Source of the DNA: Halanaerobacter jeridensis
GTDB lineage: Bacteria > Bacillota > Halanaerobiia > Halobacteroidales > Halobacteroidaceae
Direction: 5' to 3'
Length of the DNA: 64,000 nt
Assembly: GCF_016908315.1 (NCBI RefSeq)
Contig: NZ_JAFBDQ010000004.1
Span: 124,001-188,000, forward strand
This document shows, one piece after another, positions 16,604 through 25,527 of this stretch (its first letter is position 1; each line of letters begins with the position of its first letter). The translations under genes were made by a program, and so were the position numbers. The notes beneath the pieces are model-generated. The model was not told the origin of the DNA and did no database searches. It saw nothing but the letters and a program-made list of their open reading frames with translations.

Positions 16604-17103
16604 TGGGTTATCTTTCTTTTTATGGAGTTCTAATTATTATAGCAGTTATTGTGCAATCTTTACCTATCTCTTATGAAATTTTTTCAGGTATTCATCCTGA
16701 TTTTTTGTTGATTATAAGTACTATGGTTGCTGTTAATTATGGTCGTACAGCAGGAGGGGTATTAGGTTTTTTAGCTGGGTTGTTACAGGATTGGTTTTCT
16801 GGTGGTTTATTTGGGATCCATGCTATCAGTAAAACATTAACTGCTTATTTATGTGGCTTTTTAAGAGAAAATATTTATCAGCATCATTTTCTGACCCCTT
16901 TATTAATCACCTTATTTGCTACAGTGGTTAATCAAGTATTAATTTTAATGTTCACTAAACTGCTAGTAGAAATATTAGTTTTGAAAGAAGTGACTAAAGA
17001 AGTAATTGTTCCACTAGCTATCTGGAATTCTATTATATCTTTATTTGTTTATCCTATGATTTATAAATTAGAGAGTATATTAATTAGGAGGAAGTTTTGG
17101 TGA
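16603..17103 (+). CDS. mreD: cell-shape membrane protein MreD
   Basis: A 166-residue polytopic membrane protein with about five helices, GTG start. HPDFLLIISTMVAVNYGRTAGG is a typical MreD segment (only partly conserved across species). It partners MreC and PBP2 in the elongasome. It overlaps mreC by 1 nt and mrdA by 4 nt, so all three are translationally coupled. Confidence 0.92.
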   Translation: MGYLSFYGVLIIIAVIVQSLPISYEIFSGIHPDFLLIISTMVAVNYGRTAGGVLGFLAGLLQDWFSGGLFGIHAISKTLTAYLCGFLRENIYQHHFLTPLLITLFATVVNQVLILMFTKLLVEILVLKEVTKEVIVPLAIWNSIISLFVYPMIYKLESILIRRKFW

Positions 17104-18974
17104 AAAGGAAGAAAGATAACAAGAGAATTTATTATTTTGGAATAGGCCTTTTAATTCTCTTTCTTATATTAGGAATTAAATTATATCATTTACAAATTTA
17201 TAAATATGATAAATTTAGAAGTTTATCAGAAGGTAATCGAACTGCTGTAATTCCAATTAGTCCACCTCGGGGTTATATTTATGATCGTAATAAAAAAGTT
17301 CTTGTCTCTAATAAATTAACTTATACCTTATCAGTAATTCCCGATAAAGTTGAAAATTTAGATAATCTGAGTAATGAGTTATCTCAAATAGTAGATTTAT
17401 CTCAAACAGAAATTAGGGAGAAAATAAATTCTAATTCTTCTACTGAACCAGTTAAAATAAAACGAGATATTAGCCGTGAAGTATTAATTTTGTTAGAGGA
17501 AAACAAGTCTGAACTACCGGGGTTAATTATTGAAGAAACTCCTATTCGCGAGTATGTCTATAAAGATTTGGCTAGTCATGTACTAGGTTATGTAGGAGAG
17601 ATTTCTGCTGCTGAATTAAAGAAATATTCTTCTCAAATATATAGTAGTAGAGATATTATTGGTAAGACTGGTTTAGAGTTGTTTTATGAGAAATATTTAA
17701 GAGGAGAAGAAGGAGCTAAATTAATTGAAGTTAATAATTTAGGTCAAAAGGTGAAGACTTTGGCTGTAGAAGAGCCGACTCAGGGTAATAGTTTAATTTT
17801 GAATTTGGATTATGATTTACAGAAATTCGCTGAAAAAACTCTGCAGCAACAGATTCAAAAACTGACTGAACGAGCTAAGAAAAATCAGAAAAAACCCCAG
17901 GAAGAATTAGATGAAGATGCAATTACTAAGCCGCCTAAAGGTGGTTCAGTGATTATTAGTAATCCTGATGATGGCAGTATTTTAGCTATGGCTAATTATC
18001 CTAGTTATGATTTAAGTCTTTTTTCAGGGCCAATCTCTAATAAAAAATGGCAGCAATTAAATCAAAATCCGCTACATCCTCTTCTTAATCGTGCGACTAA
18101 CACAAGTGCTCCCTCAGGCTCTATTTTTAAAATTGTTACAGCGGGAGCTGCATTAGAAGAATTAGGGATTGAGAAAGATGATATGTTTTATGACCCTGGT
18201 TATTTCAAAGTAGGTGGAGTTGAATTTAAAAATTGGTATCCCGGTGGCCAAGGAGATATAAGTTTTGTTGATGCTATAGCTTGGTCGAATAACACTGTAT
18301 TTTTTAAATTAGGATATCGTTTGTATAAAAAAGACAAGACATTATTGCAGTCTTATGCCCATGAGTTTGGATTAGGTTCTAAAACACAAATTGATCTAAA
18401 TAATGAGGCAAAAGGATTAGTTCCGGGTCCTAAATGGAGAAAGAATTATTTTGATAAACGAGCTAATCAAATTTGGTATCCAGGCTATACTATCAATTTA
18501 TCAATTGGGCAAGGAAATTTACGTGTGTCTCCAATTCAAATATCTAGTTTAATAAATTCTGTAGCTAATGGAGGTCAATTATATCAACCACTATTAGTTG
18601 ATAAGATAATCGATCCTCAAGGAGAAGTAGTAAAAAATTTAAAAGCAAAATTATTTAATGAAATACCTGTTTCTGATGAGCATCTAAAGATAATTAAACA
18701 AGGTCTTAAAGGTGTTACCACTTATGGAACAGCCCGAAGATCCTTTTCTGAATTGCCAGTTACAGCTGCAGGGAAAACGGGTACTGCTCAAACTGGAAGC
18801 AATCGTCCTAATCATGGTTGGTTTGCTGGTTTTGCTCCAGTCGATGATCCTGAAATTTCCATTGTTGTATTTATTGAATATGGTAGCTCAAGTAGTAATA
18901 CCTTACCTATAGCTAAAAATATTATTAAAGAATATTTTGATACGCAATCTGAAAAGAAGGCAGAAACAGAATAA
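17100..18974 (+). CDS. mrdA: penicillin-binding protein 2 (MrdA type)
   Basis: A 624-residue class B transpeptidase that cross-links peptidoglycan during elongation. It has an N-terminal membrane anchor (about 12-32), a dimerisation domain beginning PPRGYIYDRN, and transpeptidase motifs SIFK (active-site Ser), SNN and KTGTAQ. The GTG at 17100 is chosen: AGGAGG is 7 nt upstream, and it overlaps the mreD stop. A Lys/Glu-rich insertion at about residues 260-280 is polar and may be a loop. It works with the RodA encoded at 20852. Confidence 0.95.
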   Translation: MKRKKDNKRIYYFGIGLLILFLILGIKLYHLQIYKYDKFRSLSEGNRTAVIPISPPRGYIYDRNKKVLVSNKLTYTLSVIPDKVENLDNLSNELSQIVDLSQTEIREKINSNSSTEPVKIKRDISREVLILLEENKSELPGLIIEETPIREYVYKDLASHVLGYVGEISAAELKKYSSQIYSSRDIIGKTGLELFYEKYLRGEEGAKLIEVNNLGQKVKTLAVEEPTQGNSLILNLDYDLQKFAEKTLQQQIQKLTERAKKNQKKPQEELDEDAITKPPKGGSVIISNPDDGSILAMANYPSYDLSLFSGPISNKKWQQLNQNPLHPLLNRATNTSAPSGSIFKIVTAGAALEELGIEKDDMFYDPGYFKVGGVEFKNWYPGGQGDISFVDAIAWSNNTVFFKLGYRLYKKDKTLLQSYAHEFGLGSKTQIDLNNEAKGLVPGPKWRKNYFDKRANQIWYPGYTINLSIGQGNLRVSPIQISSLINSVANGGQLYQPLLVDKIIDPQGEVVKNLKAKLFNEIPVSDEHLKIIKQGLKGVTTYGTARRSFSELPVTAAGKTGTAQTGSNRPNHGWFAGFAPVDDPEISIVVFIEYGSSSSNTLPIAKNIIKEYFDTQSEKKAETE

Positions 18975-19005
18975 TATAATAGCTAATTTTGTAGGAGGAG
19001 GTAAG

Positions 19006-19626
19006 ATGAAAAACGAGGGAGTAGTTTTTAAAGGAGACTTAGATGGAGTAATTGTAAATTTGAGTGATCAATTAGAATTTGATACTGTTAAAGAAAAATT
19101 GCAGGATAAGTTAGCAGAGGCAGGAAATTTCTTTGATGAAGAGAAGATTAATATTAAAGTGGAATTGGGGACGCGAGAACTGAATGCAGAACAAAAGAAA
19201 GAATTAATTAATATTTTTAAAGATAAGCCAGGTCTATCAGTACTAGAATTTATCAATCATGACGATAGATTTTCTGATTCTGAAACTGAAACTGGTAATG
19301 ATACTTTATTAGTGAAGCAGACTTTGCGCTCTGGACAATCAATTAGCCATGAGGGGAATATAGTAATTCAGGGTAGTGTTAATCCTGGAGCTGAAGTAAT
19401 TGCTGAAGGTGATATTATTATTATGGGTAAATTTAAAGGGATTGCTCATGCAGGGGCTAAAGGAAATGTAGAAGCAACTATTTCAGCTTTTAGATTGGAA
19501 CCGACGCAATTGCGAATTGCCCATTATATTAGTCGAGCTCCCGATAATCCTTTATCCAGTCCTGAGCACCCAGAAGTTGCTTTTATAAAAGATAAACATA
19601 TTGTTATTGATTATTTGAAAAGGTAA
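19006..19626 (+). CDS. minC: septum-site inhibitor MinC
   Basis: A 206-residue division inhibitor that blocks FtsZ ring formation away from mid-cell. The N-terminal domain starts GVVFKGDLDGVIVNL. The C-terminal beta-helix has the typical QTLRSGQSISHEGNIVI and GDIIIMGKFKGIAHAGA. The ATG at 19006 has AGGAGGAGG 6-7 nt upstream; a longer in-frame reading would overlap mrdA. It is 12 nt from minD. Confidence 0.95.
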   Translation: MKNEGVVFKGDLDGVIVNLSDQLEFDTVKEKLQDKLAEAGNFFDEEKINIKVELGTRELNAEQKKELINIFKDKPGLSVLEFINHDDRFSDSETETGNDTLLVKQTLRSGQSISHEGNIVIQGSVNPGAEVIAEGDIIIMGKFKGIAHAGAKGNVEATISAFRLEPTQLRIAHYISRAPDNPLSSPEHPEVAFIKDKHIVIDYLKR

Positions 19627-19638
19627 GGAGGAATTGTA

Positions 19639-20430
19639 ATGGATGGTAAGTCTTATGTTATTACTTCAGGTAAAGGTGGGGTAGGAAAAACGACGACAGT
19701 TGCTAATATTGGAACTGGGTTAGCAAAATTAGGGCGTAAGGTGGTCTTAATTGATGCTGATATAGGGTTAAGAAATTTAGATGTAGTATTAGGATTAGAG
19801 AATAGAATAGTTTATGATATTGTTGATGTAGTAGAGGGTAATTGTCGTTTAGAGCAGGCTTTAATTAGAGATAAAAGATATAGTAGTTTGCATTTGTTGC
19901 CTGCAGCCCAAACTCGTGATAAAACTGCTGTAGAGCCGGGGCAAATGCGTGAATTAATGGAAGAATTGAAAGAAGATTATGATTATGTGATTGTAGATTC
20001 TCCGGCGGGGATTGAACGAGGTTTTAAAAATGCAATTGCTGGGGTTGATGAAGCAGTAGTAGTTACTACTCCTGAGGTTTCAGCGGTTAGAGATGCTGAT
20101 AGAATTATTGGGATGCTAGAGGCAGAAGGGATTTCTGGAGCAGATTTAATTATTAATCGGGTGCGAATGGATATGGTCAAAAAAGGTGATATGATGAATA
20201 TTGAAGATATGGTTGAAATTTTAGCAGTAGATCAATTAGGGGTCATTCCTGAAGATGAAGAAATTGTTGTTTCTACTAATCGGGGTAAACCGGCTGTTTT
20301 AGTAGATAAGTCTAAAGCTGGACAGGCTTTTTGGAATGTAGCACGGCGAATTGAAGGAGAAGAAGTACCAATGTTATCTTTAGAAGAAGGTTTTTTTGAT
20401 AAGTTCAAAGAATTTTTTGGTTGGAGTTAA
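19639..20430 (+). CDS. minD: septum-site ATPase MinD
   Basis: A 263-residue ParA-family ATPase that recruits MinC to the membrane. It has the deviant Walker A KGGVGKTT with the signature Lys, the switch II region VIVDSPAGIERG, and a C-terminal amphipathic helix in FFDKFKEFFGW for membrane binding. AAGGAGG precedes the ATG. Because MinE follows, the system should oscillate as in E. coli, unlike the DivIVA-based Bacillus system. Confidence 0.97.
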   Translation: MDGKSYVITSGKGGVGKTTTVANIGTGLAKLGRKVVLIDADIGLRNLDVVLGLENRIVYDIVDVVEGNCRLEQALIRDKRYSSLHLLPAAQTRDKTAVEPGQMRELMEELKEDYDYVIVDSPAGIERGFKNAIAGVDEAVVVTTPEVSAVRDADRIIGMLEAEGISGADLIINRVRMDMVKKGDMMNIEDMVEILAVDQLGVIPEDEEIVVSTNRGKPAVLVDKSKAGQAFWNVARRIEGEEVPMLSLEEGFFDKFKEFFGWS

Positions 20431-20474
20431 AAAGTATAAAATTTTACGGCTTAAAACAGATTGATTGAGGGGGG

Positions 20475-20762
20475 ATGAAAATGTTTGAGGCAGTAAAAGA
20501 GATATTTAAAAGGGAAGATAAAGAGAAGAGTAAAGATGTGGCTAAAGAACGTTTGCGGTTGGTTTTAGTTCATGACAGGATGGACCGGATGGGTATCTCG
20601 CGTGATGTATTGAATGATATGAAGGAAGATTTAATAGAAGTGATTTCTAAGCATTTAGAAATTGACCAAAAGGGTTTAGAAATTAACTTTGAGCGTCAAG
20701 ATAAAGATAGTGTAGCTTTAGAGGCTAATATACCGATTAAAAATGAGCAACAGAAGGAGTGA
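20475..20762 (+). CDS. minE: cell-division topological factor MinE
   Basis: A 95-residue MinE. The N-terminal anti-MinCD helix starts MFEAVKEIFKRE, and the C-terminal dimerisation domain contains VLNDMKEDLIEVISKHLEID. It stimulates the MinD ATPase and confines MinC. The ATG at 20475 or, two codons later, at 20481 could be the start; GGGGGG supports either. The stop codon overlaps the left arm of a terminator, which ends the min transcript here. Confidence 0.93.
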   Translation: MKMFEAVKEIFKREDKEKSKDVAKERLRLVLVHDRMDRMGISRDVLNDMKEDLIEVISKHLEIDQKGLEINFERQDKDSVALEANIPIKNEQQKE

Positions 20763-20790
20763 CCAGGGGAAAAGGAGCCTGGTCTTTTTT
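20761..20790 (+). terminator. terminator immediately after minE
   Basis: GACCAGG (20761-20767) pairs with CCTGGTC (20778-20784), followed by a T run to 20790. It overlaps the minE stop and separates min from rodA. Confidence 0.9.
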
Positions 20791-20851
20791 CTTGCACTTA
20801 GTTTCAGTTTCATTATATAATTTATTTAAGCTAGGGCTAGGAGGTGAAAAA

Positions 20852-21979
20852 TTGAATAAATTATTTAAAAACTTAGATTATTTGATACCTGTGCTTACTA
20901 TAGCATTAGTTTTATGTGGATTGTTTTTAATTTTTAGTGCTACTAAGTCTCATGATACTTCTTTATTAAATAATACTTTTCTTAAAAAACAAGTGATAGC
21001 TGCTTTGCTTGGTATAGTAGCAGTTATAATTACTTTGCTGGTTAATTATGAAGTGCTGAGGGATTATGCAGAGATAGTATATATAGCGGATTTATTACTA
21101 TTAGGGATTGTATTAGTAATTGGTCAAACAGTTAAAGGAGGACAAAGTTGGATTAGTTTAGGGCGATTTAATTTTCAACCGGCTGAAATTACTAAACTGA
21201 TTGTAATTATAATGTTGGCCCATGTTTTAGCTAAAGAGAAATATAAGGTAAAAAATATATTAGGATTAATCGTTCCAGGATTATATGTCTTTATACCGTT
21301 TTCTTTAATATTATTACAGAACGATTTAGGTTCATCTTTGGTTTTGATCGCTATATTTATTGGTATGATTTATGTGGCAGGAGCTAATGCTCTATTCTTA
21401 TTTGGGAGTATATTTGGAGTAATTGCTAGTGTGGTTACTTGGGTAACAGCCCATATTTATTTAGGGGTTTATATTCCTCTAAAAGATTATCAATTGAATA
21501 GATTATTGGTTTTAGTTAATCCAAGTCGTGATCCGCTGGGAGCTGGTTATAATGTCCGGCAGTCTAAAATTGCAATTGGTTCAGGCGGATTTTTTGGCAA
21601 AGGACTATTTACTGGTAGTCAAAATCAACTTAATTTTTTACCGGAAAAGCATACTGACTTTATTTTTTCTGTTTTAGGTGAAGAACTAGGATTTATCGGG
21701 GCACTAATAGTTTTGATATTATACTTTATATTATTATGGAGAGCTTTAGTTGTAGCTAAAGAAGCTAAAGATAAATTTGGTGAATATGTAGTGGTGGGTG
21801 TTATATCTATGCTGAGTTTTCATATTTTTCAAAATATCGGTATGGCAGTAGGATTAATGCCAGTTACAGGGATACCATTACCTTTTTTAAGTTATGGGGG
21901 TAGTTCTTTAATTACTAATTTATTAGCGATTGGATTAATTATGAATATTAATATGCGTAAGAAAAAGCTAATGTTTTAA
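20852..21979 (+). CDS. rodA: SEDS glycosyltransferase RodA
   Basis: A 375-residue polytopic SEDS protein with about ten helices that polymerises lipid II together with PBP2. Motifs include GRFNFQPAEITKL, PEKHTDFIFSVLGEELGF and the C-terminal PVTGIPLPFLSYGGSSL. The start is taken as TTG at 20852, 5 nt after AGGAGGTG (20839-20846). The open frame extends upstream to 20759, but that stretch contains the minE terminator. RodA rather than FtsW is inferred from the mre/mrdA neighbourhood. Confidence 0.92.
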   Translation: MNKLFKNLDYLIPVLTIALVLCGLFLIFSATKSHDTSLLNNTFLKKQVIAALLGIVAVIITLLVNYEVLRDYAEIVYIADLLLLGIVLVIGQTVKGGQSWISLGRFNFQPAEITKLIVIIMLAHVLAKEKYKVKNILGLIVPGLYVFIPFSLILLQNDLGSSLVLIAIFIGMIYVAGANALFLFGSIFGVIASVVTWVTAHIYLGVYIPLKDYQLNRLLVLVNPSRDPLGAGYNVRQSKIAIGSGGFFGKGLFTGSQNQLNFLPEKHTDFIFSVLGEELGFIGALIVLILYFILLWRALVVAKEAKDKFGEYVVVGVISMLSFHIFQNIGMAVGLMPVTGIPLPFLSYGGSSLITNLLAIGLIMNINMRKKKLMF

Positions 21980-22044
21980 AGAACTAGCATAGCAAAACCT
22001 TGTTGTTAATATGATTAAGTAGAGAGCAGCAAGGGGGCTAGATT

Positions 22045-22893
22045 ATGAAATTTAAGTTAAATTTATTATTTTTAGTGGTTTTATTTTTATTTAGTTTAAC
22101 TGGTTTGTTTTTTAAAGCAACATTAAGTTTTATAGTAGTTTTAATGCATGAATTAGCTCATGCAATTGTAGCCAAGAGATTAGCAGTTGAAGTAAGAGAA
22201 ATTGAACTACTACCCTTTGGAGGAGTAGCTAAATTTAGAGATTTGATTGAATTAAATCCTCATACGGAATTTAAGGTAGCGATAGCGGGACCACTATTAA
22301 ACTTTTTTCTAGCTGCAGTAGCTTGTTTATTAATTAGATATCAAGTGTTGTCGCAAGACTTAATTTGGTTCTTCCTGCGTTTAAATATAATGATGGGCTT
22401 ATTTAATTTTGTACCTGCTTTTCCTTTAGATGGAGGGCGGATTTTACGCGCTAAATTGAGTACGAAAGTAGGTTTTAAAGATGCTACTGCTCAAGTTTTA
22501 AGGATTAGTAAGATGATAGCTGTTCTTTTAACTATTGTAGCTATAATCGGCCTTTATTATGGATATATTAATATTATGTTGGTGATTATATCCTTTTTTA
22601 TTTATTTTGTAGCACTAAAAGAAGGACGCTTTTCTCATTATGCTTTAATGCAGTATTTAGCTAAAAAAAGAGGTAAAATTTTAAATCAAGGAGTTGTTGA
22701 TGCTAAACCATTAGTAGCTTTTAGCAATACTAGCTTAAAAGATATACTTGATAAATTGGTGCCTCAGTCTTTTCATACAATTATGGTGATTGATGAAGAT
22801 TGTAATATCTTAGGGTTTATAACTGAAGATGAATTAATCGATAATTTAATTAAAGGTAATTTAAATTATAAAGTTAAAGATTTATTGTGCTGA
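22045..22893 (+). CDS. site-2 metalloprotease, SpoIVFB-like
   Basis: A 282-residue intramembrane zinc protease of the M50 family. It has the catalytic HELAH (in LMHELAHAI) and the second zinc motif FPLDGGRILRA, within about six helices. A CBS domain follows at the C-terminus (about 215-280). SpoIVFB of Bacillus cleaves pro-sigma-K during sporulation and has the same helix-CBS layout. The position next to min and rodA matches spoIVF loci in clostridia. No gene for the SpoIVFA/M23 partner is present here, so its regulation may differ. Confidence 0.85.
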   Translation: MKFKLNLLFLVVLFLFSLTGLFFKATLSFIVVLMHELAHAIVAKRLAVEVREIELLPFGGVAKFRDLIELNPHTEFKVAIAGPLLNFFLAAVACLLIRYQVLSQDLIWFFLRLNIMMGLFNFVPAFPLDGGRILRAKLSTKVGFKDATAQVLRISKMIAVLLTIVAIIGLYYGYINIMLVIISFFIYFVALKEGRFSHYALMQYLAKKRGKILNQGVVDAKPLVAFSNTSLKDILDKLVPQSFHTIMVIDEDCNILGFITEDELIDNLIKGNLNYKVKDLLC

Positions 22894-22914
22894 TGATTTA
22901 AGGAGGAAAAAAAT

Positions 22915-24783
22915 ATGGAACTTGAAGATAGATTAGAAGAGATATTACCTCAAGTTACTAATCCAACTCGCTATATGGGGCGAGAAGTAAATAGTATAGT
23001 TAAGAATTTAGATGAAGTAGAAGTGAAAGTAGCTTTAGCTTTTCCTGATGTTTATGAAGTGGGAATGTCGCATTTAGGAATTAAAATTTTATATCATTTA
23101 TTGAATCAGCGTGATGAAGTAGCTGCAGAAAGAGTTTATTCACCTTGGGAAGATATGGAAAATAAAATGAAAGAAGAAGATTTGCCGCTATTTACTTTGG
23201 AGAATAAAGCTCCTATTAGTGAATTTGATATATTGGGTTTTACGCTGCAATATGAATTGAGTTATAGCAATCTTTTGAATACTTTAGATTTAGCTAATCT
23301 TCCATTGCGGAGTAAGGATAGAACTGCAAAACATCCTTTGGTAATTGCCGGTGGTCCTTGTGCTTCGAATCCTGAACCTTTAGCTCCGTTTATTGATTTA
23401 TTTCTGTTAGGAGAAGCTGAAGCAGCAATTGAAGAGATTGTAGACAAGTATATAGCTTGGCAAAATAATAACTACAGCAGAGAAGAATTATTAAAAGACT
23501 TAGCTACTTTGGAAGGAGTTTATGTCCCTCAATTTTATGAAATTGATTATGATGAAAATCATAATGTGAGTAAGTTTGAGGTACAAGAAGGAATCAAAGA
23601 AGAAGTTAAGAAACGAGTAGTGCAAAATTTAGATGAAGCTTTTTATCCCGAAAAGTTTATTGTACCTTATATGGATGTTGTTCATGACCGAGTTAATCTA
23701 GAGATAGCTAGGGGTTGTACTAGCGGCTGTAGATTTTGTCAGGCGGGTATGATTTATCGTCCGGTGCGAGAAAGGAGTCATGAGCGGATTAAAGAGTTGG
23801 CTGAGAATCTTGTCAGTAATACAGGTTATGAAGAAATATCTTTAACTTCTTTAAGTAGTGGGGATTATACTGGTGTTGCAGATTTAGCTATGGATTTAGT
23901 AGATGAATATGAGACAGATAAGATTAGTGTTGCTCTACCATCGATGCGGGTTGATTCTTTTTCTATTGATTTGGCTGAAGAACTACAGAAGGTAAGAAAA
24001 ACCGGACTTACTTTTGCTCCTGAAGCTGGAACACAGCGCTTGAGAAATGTGATTAATAAGGGAATTGCAGAAGAGGATGTAATCTCTGCTGTGACCGATG
24101 CTTTTGAAGCAGGTTGGAGGAAAGTTAAACTCTATTTTATGATTGGCTTGCCCACAGAAACTGAAGCAGACTTGCAGGGGATTGTTGATCTAGCTAAGAA
24201 AATAGCTAATTTAGGTGATGAGATTAGATTGAATTCAGATTATAAACGTCGCGTAAGTGTTAACGTTAGTGTATCTACTTTTGTCCCTAAGCCACATACA
24301 CCATTTCAATGGTCGCAGTTTAATACTTTAGAGGAGATTAATGATAAGATACAATATTTAAAAGATAATCTCCGGGGGAAAGATTTATCTTTAGATTGGA
24401 ATGAACCACAAGTTAGTTTATTAGAAGCTGTTTTTGCTCGTGGTGATAGAAGAACCGCAGATTTATTGGAGCAAGCTTGGCAGTTAGGAGCCCGTTTTGA
24501 TGGTTGGCGAGAAGTATTTGACTATCAATTATGGCAGAAAGCTGCTCAAAAAACAGGTTTTGATTTAGAAGAGTATGCCTGTCGAGATTGGAGCTTGAAG
24601 GCAAGATTGCCTTGGGACCATCTGATGCTAGGAGTTAATAAAGACTATTTAAAAGAAGAATATGATAAAGCATTAGCAGCAGAAAAGACTAATAACTGCC
24701 GTTATGATAATTGTAGTAATTGTGGAGTTTTAGAGCAGTTAGAGGCCCGGATGGATTTGTTAAGGGGGTTGAGTAATGAGTAA
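22915..24783 (+). CDS. TIGR03960-family radical SAM protein
   Basis: A 622-residue radical SAM protein of the B12-binding-like type. The cluster motif CTSGCRFCQ binds the [4Fe-4S]-SAM centre. GPCASNPEPLAPF and the C-terminal CRYDNCSNCGV, a second Cys group, are also conserved. The family is widespread next to rng and the DUF2344 gene. Its substrate is not established; an RNA- or ribosome-linked modification has been suggested from context. AAGGAGG precedes the ATG. It overlaps the next gene by 8 nt. Confidence 0.9.
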   Translation: MELEDRLEEILPQVTNPTRYMGREVNSIVKNLDEVEVKVALAFPDVYEVGMSHLGIKILYHLLNQRDEVAAERVYSPWEDMENKMKEEDLPLFTLENKAPISEFDILGFTLQYELSYSNLLNTLDLANLPLRSKDRTAKHPLVIAGGPCASNPEPLAPFIDLFLLGEAEAAIEEIVDKYIAWQNNNYSREELLKDLATLEGVYVPQFYEIDYDENHNVSKFEVQEGIKEEVKKRVVQNLDEAFYPEKFIVPYMDVVHDRVNLEIARGCTSGCRFCQAGMIYRPVRERSHERIKELAENLVSNTGYEEISLTSLSSGDYTGVADLAMDLVDEYETDKISVALPSMRVDSFSIDLAEELQKVRKTGLTFAPEAGTQRLRNVINKGIAEEDVISAVTDAFEAGWRKVKLYFMIGLPTETEADLQGIVDLAKKIANLGDEIRLNSDYKRRVSVNVSVSTFVPKPHTPFQWSQFNTLEEINDKIQYLKDNLRGKDLSLDWNEPQVSLLEAVFARGDRRTADLLEQAWQLGARFDGWREVFDYQLWQKAAQKTGFDLEEYACRDWSLKARLPWDHLMLGVNKDYLKEEYDKALAAEKTNNCRYDNCSNCGVLEQLEARMDLLRGLSNE

Positions 24784-25483
24784 TTACAAATTGCGTACTA
24801 AAGTAATTAAAGGGGCAGAGGTGCGGTTCATCTCCCATTTAGACTTTATGAATACCCTAACTAGAGCTTTGCGAAGGGCTGAAATACCTATTGCTTTTTC
24901 TCAAGGATATAATCCCCGACCGCAAATATCTTTTGCTTCAGCACTAGCAGTAAGTTTAACTAGCGAGAGTGAGTATATTGATTTTGAATTAACTAAAGAT
25001 TTAGACCCTGCTGAATTTAGAATTAGATTGAATCAAGAATTACCAACAGGAATTAGAGTAGAAAAAGCGATGAAAGTTCCCGTAAAAATTGATTCTTTAA
25101 TGTCGATTATTAATGCTGGGAGTTATATAGTTCGCTTAGAATTCAAAGAGAAATTAACTACTGAAGAACTAGAGGAGAAAGTTAGGCAATTTTTAGAGAA
25201 AGATGAAATTAAGATTATCAGAAAGAGAAGAAACAAGTCTGATCGAGAATTAGATCTGAGGCCTATGATCTTTTCTTTAGAGGTAGTAGGTGTTCAAGGT
25301 GAAATAGGTACTATTAGCATGTTAGTCCAGACAGGTAGTGCTGGTAATGTCCGCCCTCAGGAGGTAATTAGGGCTTTAGCAAAAGAGTTTGAAGTAATTC
25401 AAAGGCCTAGGATGATTAATATTCACCGTTCTGGGTTGTACATCAAAAAAAGGGATGATTTATTTACCCCTTTTGAGGTGTAA
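24776..25483 (+). CDS. TIGR03936/DUF2344 radical SAM-associated protein
   Basis: A 235-residue soluble protein that begins YKLRTKVIKGAEVRFISHLD and has the family segment IPIAFSQGYNPRPQISFASAL. In some genomes it is fused to the preceding radical SAM protein, so the two very probably act together. The function is unknown. The start overlaps the upstream gene by 8 nt, and rng follows after 44 nt. Confidence 0.9.
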   Translation: MSNYKLRTKVIKGAEVRFISHLDFMNTLTRALRRAEIPIAFSQGYNPRPQISFASALAVSLTSESEYIDFELTKDLDPAEFRIRLNQELPTGIRVEKAMKVPVKIDSLMSIINAGSYIVRLEFKEKLTTEELEEKVRQFLEKDEIKIIRKRRNKSDRELDLRPMIFSLEVVGVQGEIGTISMLVQTGSAGNVRPQEVIRALAKEFEVIQRPRMINIHRSGLYIKKRDDLFTPFEV

Positions 25484-25527
25484 AAGCAATTGAAAATTTA
25501 TTAATTCATGAACAATTTAGAAGTGAG

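Noticed and set aside
20759-20851. Upstream extension of the rodA frame to an ATG at 20759
   Set aside because: The stretch contains the minE terminator and no ribosome site for that ATG. TTG 20852 follows AGGAGGTG directly.
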